A stretch of 45,139 bases of DNA from Welwitschia mirabilis (Eukaryota > Gnetophyta > Gnetopsida > Welwitschiales): positions 251,533,668 through 251,578,806 of the forward strand of contig JBOZIK010000001.1 of the NCBI GenBank assembly GCA_051453625.1, given 5' to 3'. Made by a program: the position numbers and the translations under genes. Shown piece after piece: positions 32,983-43,074 of this stretch; position 1 is the first letter of the stretch, and each line of letters opens with the position of its first letter. A model generated the notes under the pieces. The model did no database searches and was not told the DNA's origin. It saw nothing but the letters and a program-made list of their open reading frames with translations.

Positions 32983-33100
32983 TGTCATGGGGACAACATC
33001 TAGCATGACAGTGCCATGTCAGCCTTGCCAAATTAGCCTTACTAAGCTAGCCTTGATTGCCTTTCGCCTTGTCATTATGTCTTGTGTCATGGGGATGATA
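32983..33100. repeat. U3 palindromes (5' LTR)
   Basis: 32983-32998 (TGTCAT-gggg-ACAACA) and 33085-33100 (TGTCAT-gggg-ATGATA). Same positions relative to the TATA box as in the 3' LTR. Confidence 0.75.
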
Positions 33101-33321
33101 GAGGGGATAACAGTCAATTCAATGATTTTTTATTATCATCTTTACTCCACTTTTTCCTTGGTTGAATTCCTGCCCTTATGAATAAAAATATGGTAATTAA
33201 GATCATAATTAAGTTATCAAATTGCTTTATGATAATATCTTTAAAAACGACTAAATTGAGTTTCTGTTCCCTATAAAACATAGCTAATTACACTATTAAA
33301 ATATGAGAAATTGGTATCGCA

Positions 33322-34738
33322 ATAATTATAATTAAAAAACATAATAATATAAGAGATTAATGTGAATTCTAATTGCCAAATTTGTGTAAATAAGCAATCA
33401 AAGAAAAAGTAGATGAATATAGGAAGTGACATTAAAATCAATGAAGAAGAAAAAGAAAAATACCAAAATGAGAACCCATAATATACTATGAACATAATAT
33501 ATCATACATTAAGCATGTTAAAAAAAGGAAAAAAAAAAAGGAAAAAAAAGGGACATATGGATAGCTATATTAAAACCCTTCTATGACATATGAATTGAGA
33601 ATTTCATCACTAAACTTGTAATTAATTTTTTAGACAAACATTGTCTAGAAAGTATAACATAATACTTCATAAAATAATTCAAAGCCCATGATATAAAATC
33701 TACCAAAATAATATCTAGTATTCATATGTAGTTATTCAAAAGATACAATAGTCAATAATGACAAATAATCAATAACTCCTATACCTTGATCATAGATGAA
33801 TTTGAATGAGGAATGTATGACACTGAAGGTTGATGAAAATGGTATATAAATGTGTACAATCCCTAATGTTTAAAACTAGGCTACTTATTCTAATTTTGAT
33901 CAATGATCAAAGATAAATGTTTGAATAAATCCATTAAATTTCTAACAATAAAGTAAGATAAAATTTGTAATAAGCCAAATAGGAAAACACTTAAAAAATT
34001 TCAAGTAATTATTTAAAAATCCCATCATATGCTTTACCTAAATATATCAAATTAGATAATGAACAATAGTTACACAATACCATAACAATGCTTCCTTCTC
34101 TTCACTTTTAAGTATAAGGTGCTTAGTATTAAATTCAAATAAGAAAGCATATTTCCAAAAATGAAAACGTTTTATCTATATAGCCCATGACATAAAAATT
34201 CAAACATAAGAACATTATCATGGATATATCTTTCATTTTTATTTGATTGATTAACCATCCTAGCCTTTGAGAGGCTATTGACTAGACTAATGTGTAAGCA
34301 AACTTGGAACTATATGGATGTTGGAAGGGTGAGCTTTTCCTAGCCATGGATCTCTGAATAATATTATTATATTACTTTAAAGTTGTAAAAGTATCTAGTT
34401 ACAAACTTAATAAATTATGTTATATATAGATCTTACATTATTATTAGATGGACAATATGTATTAGTAGATGTTGAAGCACATTTTTGCAAAAGAATGACA
34501 TTTTAGAGTGATGTTAGACTTCAATGAATGATGAGACAACTCCAACACTCTAATTGCCATCATGAAATCCATAAGTAAAGAAGTAAACATTCTAGAAACT
34601 TGAATTATAAGAGTAACTATATAAGTAAAACTAATTATAGAATCTATTTCATGAAGTGAATGTTTTTTTTATATCAGTGGAAGCATCCTTCTCTCATGGA
34701 ACCATGTAATTGAAATAGTATGATTAAGATGTAGCTTA
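33322..34738. other. Unassigned between Athila-like element and TRIM array
   Basis: No domain, LTR or tandem repeat recognised. Contains A-rich runs near 33520-33550 and a small foldback TAGCCT...AGGCTA at about 34260-34276. Open frames are short and on several strands. Confidence 0.4.
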
Positions 34739-34743
34739 GCTAG
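34739..34743. repeat. Target-site duplication, left copy
   Basis: GCTAG, repeated exactly at 35846-35850 on the other side of the TRIM array. Confidence 0.75.
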
Positions 34744-34848
34744 TATTGGATATGTGCTTCAATGTGAAACCTGATAAGTGAGTAAATATAAAATACCTCT
34801 AATTTCCACCAAAGTCATGGCTTTTAGTGTAATGGTAAGGGGTCCAAT

Positions 34849-34864
34849 TAGTATTAGAGCCATG
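34849..34864 (+). other. TRIM primer-binding site, unit 1
   Basis: TAGTATTAGAGCCATG differs from TGGTATCAGAGCCATG by two transitions. The matching sites of other units are near 35057, 35257 and 35641; unit 4 reads TAGTATCAAAGCCATG at 35436-35451. Confidence 0.8.
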
Positions 34865-35533
34865 ATTATTGGTAAGTTTTGGGTTTGAGTCTCCTTGGTG
34901 TCTTTCTAGTTCATATGAGCACTCAACATGTGGATCGAGAAGGAGATTATTGGATATGCACTCCCCATGCCCAACTCAAGAAGTGGTTAAATATGAAGGG
35001 TTCAAATTTCCATCTAAATCATAAATTTTGATGTAATAGTAATGGACCAAATAATTGTATTAGAGCCATGATTACTGGCTAGTTTTGTGCTCGAGTCTCC
35101 CCAGTGCCTTTCCAATTCATATGAGTACTTAGAATGTGGATTAAGGGGGAGATTATGTATTCCTCATGCCGATCCTAATAAGGGGGTAANNNNNNNNNNG
35201 GTTTTAATTTCCACCTAAGTCATGACTTTTGGTGTAATAGTAATGGATCTAATAATTAGCATTAAATCCATAGCTAGTGGCTTCCTAGTTCATGTGAATA
35301 ACTAGCATGTGGATAAAGGGGGAGATTGCTGGGTATGCACTCCACATAATTAGTTTGACAAGTGGGTAAATATAAAAGGCTTCTAGTTTTCACTTAAGTG
35401 ATAAATTTTGGTATGATGGTAAACGACCTAATAATTAGTATCAAAGCCATGGTTATTGACTAGTTTTGGGTTCAAGTCTTCCTAACACCTTTTCGATTCA
35501 TATGAGTACTTGACATGTGAATTAAGAGGAGAT

Positions 35534-35639
35534 TGTTGGATATGCACTCCATATGCCTAGCATGACAAATGAGTAAATATGAAAGGTTCCAGTCTCCAGA
35601 TAAGTGATGGATTTTGGTGTAATACTAATAGGCCCAACA
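35534..35639 (+). repeat. Best-preserved TRIM LTR (LTR 5)
   Basis: 106 bp with intact inverted ends: TGTTGG at the start and CCCAACA at the end. It serves as the reference for the other, more decayed LTRs of the array. Confidence 0.85.
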
Positions 35640-35845
35640 AGTAGTATTAAATTAATAATTGTTGGCTAGTCTTATGTTTGAGTTTTCTTAATGGCTTCCT
35701 AGTTCATGTGAGCACTTGCATGTGGATCAAGGGGAAGATTATTAGGTATGTACTTCAAATGCTTAACTCGATAAGAGGGTAAATATAAAAGCCTCTAGTT
35801 TCCATCCAAATCATGACTTTTATTGTGATGGTGAGGGGTTTAATA

Positions 35846-35850
35846 GCTAG
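35846..35850. repeat. Target-site duplication, right copy
   Basis: GCTAG, partner of 34739-34743, directly after the last LTR base. Confidence 0.75.
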
Positions 35851-37800
35851 GTTGTTTGCATGACATACAAGTATGGTAAGAAAGCCTATAGTCATAACAT
35901 AACCAAAGAGGATTCTAATGACTTTTATGATATTACTACACTTCATTTTTTTTAAACCTTACTGGTGAAGCTATTTACTATATCCTTAGTTCTTTAATAC
36001 ACAAAGAGATCCCTCTACNNNNNNNNNNNNNNNNNNNNNNNNNNNNNNNNNNNNNNNNNNNNNNNNNNNNNNNNNNNNNNNNNNNNNNNNNNNNNNNNNN
36101 NNNNNNNNNNNNNNNNNNNNNNNNNNNNNNNNNNNNNNNNNNNNNNNNNNNNNNNNNNNNNNNNNNNNNNNNNNNNNNNNNNNNNNNNNNNNNNNNNNNN
36201 NNCCATGTCCTTACTCAAAGTCCACTTGCACGCTAGTGGATGACATTATAGTACCAATGGTGGCAGACAGTCATGAAGATTTAAATGTTTCTAGTGAATG
36301 CAAGGGATAAGACAAGAAGATAAAGTTTTACAGATAATAAATGTAGTTGAAGTATGTGCTAAGATGAGTCTAATGAATTTATATCATTCTTTAAAATTAA
36401 AGGGGTCTCACTATAAGTCTTTTAAAATTCTTGATATGCTCTATTCTAGAATGGTAATTGATTCATATGCAAGATGGTGTTCCATCATATCCCTATCATA
36501 ATTGTGTCTATTGAGTATAACAATAGCATTATATTTTATTAACCATAAGAGTTACTATATCTAGAATTATGTTTTAGCCTTATAATAGTCTTCCAATCAT
36601 TCTTGCTTATTTTTCTCCACAAGGTTATTAAGGTTTTAACTTTGCTTTATAAACATCTTTTTTTTCATGGATAAATTCTCTTTATTAACATAGTGCCTAA
36701 ACCATTACAAGTAGTTTGAACTATTTTGGCCTGATCTCCATGCATTCAGACATGTTTAGTATAGAAAAAGATTTAGAAGAGATGTATTTATCATTTTTGT
36801 ATTAGTGTTATAATGCCACTCAGAAGCCCTTAAGAACCTCCAACTTTTTAATTTGCTTTCTCAAATTGACACTGTATCTGTATCATATTTTCTAAGAATG
36901 CTAATATTCTTGGTGTATTTCATCATTTTTGTTAAGAAATGGATATAAATCCAACTGAGTTCTTTCACCTTATCAAAGGATAATGTAAAGTATTATAAAA
37001 CTCTCAATCAAACACAAGAAAATACTATGCCTTATTGAAATGAAACTCTTTTATGACATGCTTATGTAGAGTACTTTCACTGCACCTATAACTTAAGGTG
37101 TTGCTTCTTCTAAATTTAGTGTCTACATATGAAACTAAATGCTCTTTTTGTCAAGCTATATCATCTAAACATGAGTCTACTATTTCTTCATAAATGATTT
37201 TATAGTTGATGTAAAACTTATTTAAGTAATTATTTTTAATTTTGTATAATAAAGGATCTTTTATAGCCCTCCACACCTTGTATAAAAATTCTTCATAGGC
37301 CTTCAATATTTAATTTTGATTACATAGTATTTAACATTGAAGAATAAAAATCAACTACTTAACTAGCTGAGTGTTAAGGCTAAACAAAAATGCTAAAGAT
37401 TGTTTCCTTTATTCAATCCTCAAATACAAAGATGTCATAAGGCAACAAAACAATAAATTCTTTAAGTCTTCAATACTTTCATCTAAGAATTCCAAGTATG
37501 TAAATGTCTTTCTAATGTTTATAAAACCTATGAATATTTACTTGGACCCTAGTAATAGAAATTTTAAGAACATGAAAGGTAGAGATTGAGCAATTAGTGA
37601 TTCCCTTTTAGGAAGAGCATATCTTCCTGATTGTTTATAGATCAATGCTATAGATTCCTATAATGAGTTGTTTTTTTTAAAAATGAACTATTTTATTGTG
37701 AAAATCCTGTACAATGAAGAAGGAATCCATTGGATTGATTTATTTGAGAGTAAATAAAGTCTTCTCAATGTTTAGTTTTCAAAAACCAACTCATTGAATG
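35851..37800. other. Unassigned, with 184-N gap 36019-36202
   Basis: No confident coding region. Short open frames on the plus strand (36298-36501, 37371-37589) match nothing I know. Plus-strand parts of 36690-37600 might be upstream portions of the kinase gene fragment at 37.9 kb (extracellular domain or N-lobe), but no Cys pattern, LysM motif or glycine loop could be read. Confidence 0.35.
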
Positions 37801-37869
37801 CCTACATATGATGTTACCCTCTAGATTGAGCAAAGAATCATTTCTTTGAAGGTGTATTACTTGACCTTT

Positions 37870-38169
37870 TATTCTTTAGCAATACTAAAAGGCAAAGAAA
37901 GCTTAATTCAAGGATTAGAAGATTTATTGCTTCTTAAATAGCATCAAGTATTATAATACCTCCACAATTTTGTGGGGGTATCTTTTATTCATATGGATCT
38001 CAAGCCTACAAATATCTTTTTAGATAAACATTTCAATGTGAAACTCAACTGTATTAGTATGTCTTTGATGTTAAATGAAAAAGCTGAAGAATGGAGTTTC
38101 TCCAAGTACGTAAGCCATAGGATCATGGGCTACAAAGAGACTAACAGGGATCTTGTAATGATGTATTAA
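37870..38169 (+). pseudogene. Receptor-like protein kinase fragment (catalytic and activation loops)
   Basis: Plus strand, one frame: YLHNFVGVSFIHMDLKPTNI directly followed by FLDKHFNVKL, then NCISMSLMLN and EEWSFSKYVSHRIMG. This fits kinase subdomains VIb-VIII: YLH...HRDLKxxNxLLD, then KLxDFG and the activation loop ending VGT/IMG. HRD reads HMD; the DFG position reads CIS or, shifted, ISM; GTxGYxxPEY is degraded to GYKETN. Two in-frame stops lie before YLHN (37939, 37954). N-lobe and the rest of the C-lobe were not recognised. YLHN, IFLD and a non-DFG loop resemble LysM receptor kinases of the NFP/LYK4/LYK5 type, but that subfamily call is weak. It is a dead fragment, the only host-gene relic seen. 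Confidence 0.65.
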
Positions 38170-38596
38170 GAAAGATAAACATTTTTATTTGTGAAGTGAT
38201 TCTACTTGATATGGTCTAGTATTTACAAATGATTAGGCCTTGCATTTAAATTTTCTAAGTGATTTGCTTTATTACTTACAAATCTAAAGATCTAAGTTGG
38301 ATGGTCTAATTAAAATCCCTAAAATTACATTTGAAAAAAAATGGTCATTCACTATAATTACCTAAATAAGCAAATTTTTATTAACTTAGGGCATCTTATT
38401 TATTCTAATGTAAGACCTATGTCTACTATTCCTTCTTATTATACCTATGTTAATGTTGGCATAGACTTTATTATCTTCTTATTAAGACTTATAACAACTT
38501 CATGATGTTTATGCCCAACCAAATCACAACCTATGCTTTGATGTTAAAATGTCTAATGGCTTCACAATAATTATTCCTAATAAAATCACAACCTAG
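38170..38596. other. Unassigned between kinase fragment and LTR/PBS
   Basis: AT-rich. If the LTR at 38612 is a 5' LTR, this is its internal leader on the minus strand. The phrase aaaatcacaacctaggctctgatatcaaaatg resembles a copy of itself about 60 bp before (aaatcacaacctatgctttgatgttaaaatg), a local duplication covering the PBS. Confidence 0.4.
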
Positions 38597-38608
38597 GCTC
38601 TGATATCA
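38597..38608 (-). other. Primer-binding site, tRNA-Met type
   Basis: Minus strand TGATATCAGAGC, one G-to-A change from TGGTATCAGAGC, three bases inside the LTR end at 38612. This makes the adjacent LTR a 5' LTR of a minus-strand element. Confidence 0.75.
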
Positions 38609-38611
38609 AAA

Positions 38612-38916
38612 TGTGTTGTCTTAAATCTACATTTAAAATGTACATTCAAAATGAATTTCTAGAAAGCATAATAAACTATGTTCACTCTAAATGTTATTAA
38701 AATTAAAAAATCATAACTCAAGATTAGATTACTATTGGAAAAACATCAAGGCATGTTTATAATTATATTCTTCGAATAATCTTATATAAAGGGAAAAAGG
38801 ATTTCTAAACATTCATAATATTTCCACAAAACAAGTAAATATACTATGTAAGTAACTTATAAAATGTGTTTTATTACCAAATACAAGATTAAGTAAAACA
38901 ACTAGATAAACTATCT
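38612..38916 (-). repeat. 305-bp LTR copy 2 (5' LTR with PBS)
   Basis: Equal length and collinear with 13030-13334. Minus strand ends GACAACACA next to the PBS. A tRNA-Met PBS and short LTR suit Ty1/copia or a non-autonomous relative. No gag or pol was recognised in the 400 bp inside it. Confidence 0.75.
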
Positions 38917-38929
38917 TACCTTGAAAATT

Positions 38930-41900
38930 TGAAGAGAGTAGTGAAGATAATTAGAGATTGAAAAATAAAAAAAGGAAGATCTATCTAAAATTCTTCCATC
39001 ACTAATGGAAGGTATATTAATGTAAAGGCTAGTATTACCTGTGTGAGTGGATCTTCTATTATAGTTTTTAAAGAATTATTTTGAAAGATTAGGATCACAT
39101 CCTCAAAGGCTAAAAACATAAGAGTTTGATCCTATAGATTGGAAGGTCTCTTAGGTATGCTCATGATTTAAAAGCATGTTGTGCTTAGATGGCTCTATCT
39201 CTAAATATTTTCCTATGTCTTCTAGAATGTTGAAGTCACAGTGGCTATTTTAGTACAATTCTAATGCTCCACTCTTGCATAGTTTAAATACTCTCTATTA
39301 TTATTTTTCCTACAAAATAGACTTAGTTTTTTTATAAGGTTTAGGCTATCATGGTTTTTATAGAGGTGGATTTGATCCAACTCTCTGATATACTTAATGA
39401 TTTTGAATTTTATCTTTGAAAGTGAGATTTTTCTTGCTAAAAAATGATATTACATCTATGTTTCCATAGAAGCTATGCATCAATAATCATAAAGTTATTT
39501 TTCCTAAAAGTATTGAAAGTATTCAAGATAATATGATAAGAGGGAAATATATTTAACCTTCTCCAAAGATCTTTTAGAATAGAACATTGAATGAATAGCT
39601 AATTTTAAGATTTAGTTTCTTCATGGCACACAAGATAATCTTGATTAAATCTTAAATTCATTTGTATGAGCTTATTTCCTATTGGAATATAACCTTTTAG
39701 CACATACCACCAAAACATCTTAATTTTCTCCTAAATATCTAACTTCTATAATTTCTTCCTTTCATAGTTGTAATCAAACAAATTATGATAAATTTTTGAG
39801 ATGTTTATTTGCCATTTTAGATAGAAGTAGTTTGATTTTTAAAAACTTAGAATCAAACCTCTCTAGTAGAATGAATCATGTATTTTTAAAATGTGGAGTG
39901 CCTTTCTTTATCTTCATAATCCTCTTTAAAATGTGTTGCCTAAAGAATACTTTTTTTGATAAGAGCCTATAGTAGTGCTTCATAAAGATGCATTTTATCT
40001 TGTTCATAGTTTTTCTAAGGCAACCTACTTTTTTTGGCATAGCCATTTACTTAAATTTTATAAGATATAATATCTTATGGGACTTGCCATCTAATCAAAT
40101 AAAATTTTTGATAATATAATCAATCAAGATAAGAAACTTTTTGGATATGAGGAAGCAATTAATAGGATAAAAGTTCATGCCTAGCAAATAAGATTTAATA
40201 AGGAGGATTTTTCTTGTACTAAATAAGACTTCATCATTTCATCTAGTTATTCAAACTGCAATTATTGTTATCATGGGAGGCCAAGTATTATTAGCAATCT
40301 AATCAAAATTAAAAAAAGCCTTAGATAAGCATTAATAAAGTCTGCTTGTAAACATTAAAAAATCTTCCAAGATATCTACATTTCTTTTCTATGAAGTATT
40401 AACAAAAAATAGATTAGAATTATGCTAATTAATTACAAGGCCTAAGAAACTATGAAACTTATTTACGATGCTATTAGCTTACTAGGAAATAGGATGACTA
40501 GAGTTCAAACATAAAAGAGTGTCATCTGTGAAATAGAAAATGGAATAAGAGGGGGCTAATTCAGTAGGTAAAATCTAAATTCAAAAAAAAGGCCTAGCTA
40601 AAGAATATATCATGAGAATAAAGATGCTAGGAAAGAGAGTAAAACCTGATAGAGGCCACTGCTATCTTGAAAATAGACATCTCTCTCTCTCTATTAACAA
40701 TAACAAAAAAGGTCATCATTAAATTGCAAAAGTGGATAAAAAATCTAAGAGAGATGTAGAAAGACCGTGCTCCTGTGATACATAATCCACTCTTTTTCAC
40801 TGAACTATATCAAACACTTTGATTATATCAATATTGAGAAACATTACATGTTTTATTTTTTATGGTGCAAATGGAGGATTTTATTAGTAAAGATTATGTT
40901 GTTAGGAATCACTCCACCTAATACAAAACTATATTAAGAAAATAGAACCATATCTAAAAGGAGAACTTTAAGACTATCTACAATAATCGGGTGAAAATTT
41001 TGTAAAAAATATTGCAAAGACTGATTGTCCTATACTAATGAGAACTTTTTGCATCTTACATTTTGGGAATGAAGGTGATAATAACATCATTGAATGATTT
41101 ATAGAAAGTAACTTTTTTTAAAAATTTCTTAAATTATTTCACATACATTAAATTTGATGATATTCTAGAAGGCTTGAATTTTATGGTGAATCCATTGGGG
41201 CCTAGTGTCCTATGATTTTTCATTGAGTTAATAGTATTTTTAATTTTATATTTTGTGATTTTTCAATTGAAGTAATATTGCTACTCATTAGTAATGAAAG
41301 GGCTAACTAGGACATTGCTTAAAACCATCGAATTTTCTATAAAATGGTTTTGGAAATAATCAATGAAAGAATTAGCAATTTAAGTATTGGTCTTATAGTT
41401 CATTATGAATGTGCTTCACTATTTGTCTATGTCTATTCACTTTCTAAATAAAGAAATTTATATTATGATCTCCTTCTTTAAGCCACTAAATTCTAGAAAT
41501 CTATTTTTAATAAATTTTTTCCTTTGAAGATAAATCATGAATTTAAGCAATTAGATGCTTTTCATAACATGTTTTTGCATTACTAATTTCGTTGTGATTC
41601 TAGATAATAGTAAGCTCTTCTAATAATTGATTCTTAAAATTTGTAAAAAATCATTCAATTATTTCTTTCAAATGATTAAGTGGTGACTTAATATTTTAAG
41701 CTTTTGAAATAAGCTATAAGAAGAAGTATCTTTTACTAGAGTATTTTAAGTATACTTGAGGAAGTTAATGAAGCTTGAGTCTTTTAACTAGGAGTGCTCT
41801 AATTAAAAAAGAGATTTTTTTCTTTAAGGCGATCCATCATCAGGACTATAGGCTTATGATCAGAGAAAAATTTAGCTTTTTATTTGGGGAAGAAATGCTC

Positions 41901-42500
41901 ATTTGAGTTTTTAACCAAACAACTATCAATTTTAAACATAATAAGATTTAATCCTTCTTTACTATTACTCTAGGCATAGGAAGCACATGAAAGTAAAGAT
42001 CTTTGTAATTGTAGTTATTAATAGAATCAATAAAAATATTAATAGTAAAAATATTAGAAAAATTCTGAGATTCTCATGAGGGCCAAAGATCTGATTAAGG
42101 TCACTCATGATGATATTTGAATAGTTTAACATAATATGATGCAAGCATTAAATTCTTTGATTTGCTTCCTAAACTCCATAGAAATTTGTAATTCTTCTCT
42201 TTTTATAATTAAATATCCAATCAACTATGAGGTGGTTGTTTCTTTTACTAATAATACTAATGCTATCATGATTCCAAAGTATTATCAATTCTCCTTTTAT
42301 TCCTATACTCAAAACTAAAATAAAGGACTAAGAAAACTTTATATAAAAGAGGCTAGTTATCATAGAATTAAGCTTCATTTCTTGAAGAAGACACATAAAA
42401 ACTAATAAGTCCTTCAAAATACACCAAAGGTGGGAGATTTTCTAGCCATTCCTAAGACTTCTATAGGTCTAGAAAATAATCATTAAAAGGGGAGTTGAGA
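38930..42500 (-). pseudogene. LINE B: L1-type ORF2 remnant
   Basis: Minus strand, high to low: endonuclease text MSDLNQIFGPHENLRIF (42061-42110, the GDFNxIxxPxEK block) and FFSDHKPIVLMMDR (41831-41873, the SDHxPI block); reverse transcriptase FVLGGVIPNNIIFTNKIL (about 40866-40928, AFxxGRxIxDNILxxxE), NIDIIKVFDIVQ (40805-40845, KxDxxKAFDxVxW), SGLYQVLLSF (GLRQGDPLSP), FTDDTLLCLN (40503-40532, FADD motif with catalytic DD kept); then the zinc-binding zf-RVT region with KMFWWYVLKGYIPIGNKLI and DYLVCHEETKS (39617 onward). Order and spacing are those of plant L1. Frameshifts and stops throughout. The 3' end near 38930 abuts the LTR at 38612-38916. Boundaries are approximate. Confidence 0.9.
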
Positions 42501-43074
42501 TTGCTTACCATCTTGAATGTCCTTCTTTACTTTCTTTTTAATTTTACCTTTTCTGATATTTATTCTAATTCTTTTGTTCACCTTCTTGGATTTCCTAGTT
42601 CTATTAGCTGCAAGTGTGTCTAAAATGCACTCATATACACTATTATTACTTTTTTCTTATTATTGTTTTATTTTCATTTGTATCTATTATTGTAACTATT
42701 GCTATGGTATAATATTTGACACATTATGAATGCACTATATGTGCTCTTGTACAGCTAATTCATGCTAATTTCTTATTTCATTTTTCTACATCTATTCTAG
42801 TCCTTCCTTTGAAAAAATGATATATTTTTTTACTAGTGTGATTTAGTCATTATTTGGAATTTAGGCTAGCTTCTTTTCTCGATCTAATTTCCTAACTTCT
42901 TGCTAATCATTCTTTTTCACCTTCTTGTTTTTCTTATATGTTTCCATCATATCTTCATTTTTTCCATATTTAACACTTTATAATGGAGTATTTTCAATTT
43001 TTAGATTAAAAAATAATTCTCCCCATATAGTATTTGGGATTAGTTTTTTGATTTGAAGCTATCTAGTTTTATAT

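Larger units (their letters stand above)
20358..33321 (-). mobile_element. Nearly complete Athila-like Ty3/gypsy LTR retrotransposon
   Basis: Read on the minus strand: 5' LTR (33321 to about 32146), tRNA-Asp PBS (32139-32122), leader, gag, protease, linker, reverse transcriptase, RNase H, integrase, an extra ORF, a short purine tract and the 3' LTR (21502 to 20358). Total span is about 13 kb including gaps. The tRNA-Asp primer, the large size, the LTR of about 1.15 kb, the ALxDxGxSxN protease and an additional ORF after integrase fit the Athila group of plant Ty3/gypsy. All coding parts carry stops and frameshifts, so it is dead. No matching 5-bp target-site duplication was found (ataat right; tatta left). 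Confidence 0.85.
32146..33321 (-). repeat. Athila-like 5' LTR
   Basis: Partner of 20358-21502. On the minus strand it starts TGCGATACC (33321) and ends GGACAACA at 32146, or GGACAACAGCA at 32143. Slightly longer than the 3' LTR because of small indels, for example an insertion near 32229-32245. Holds the same TATA box, poly(A) hairpin and U3 palindromes. Confidence 0.9.
34744..35845 (+). mobile_element. Tandem TRIM array: six LTRs, five internal domains
   Basis: LTRs begin at 34744, 34948, 35154, 35327, 35534 and 35740, giving units of 204, 206, 173, 207 and 206 bp and a terminal 106-bp LTR. Each LTR runs from TGTTGG to CCAACA (often decayed). Each internal domain of about 100 bp carries a PBS TRGTATYAGAGCCATG just after the LTR and a purine tract (patterns such as aaggggga-gat) just before the next LTR. 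That is the plan of a terminal-repeat retrotransposon in miniature, which has no coding capacity. Unit 3 has deletions and a 10-N gap (35190-35199). The whole array is flanked by one GCTAG duplication. Sense is set by PBS and PPT order. Confidence 0.88.

Noticed and set aside
32852-33181. 109-codon plus-strand frame as an antisense transcript protein
   Set aside because: The partner LTR breaks it to 69 codons and composition is that of the palindromic U3 repeats.
34744-35845. CRISPR-like or satellite array
   Set aside because: Units of about 205 bp contain LTR ends, PBS and purine tract with no constant short repeat and unique spacer pattern; a TRIM array explains everything.
13480-35945. 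Similarity of caagtatggta near 13479 and near 35867 as a shared element end
   Set aside because: Only about 11 identical bases with loose flanking resemblance; not enough to link the two sites.
36225-36241. Short palindrome CCACT...AGTGG near 36.2 kb
   Set aside because: Five-base arms are expected by chance and nothing around it suggests function.
37527-37570. Second kinase-like phrase FIKPMNIYLD at 37.5 kb
   Set aside because: Looks like DLKPxNxLLD but neighbours do not fit subdomain VIb or VII; probably chance.
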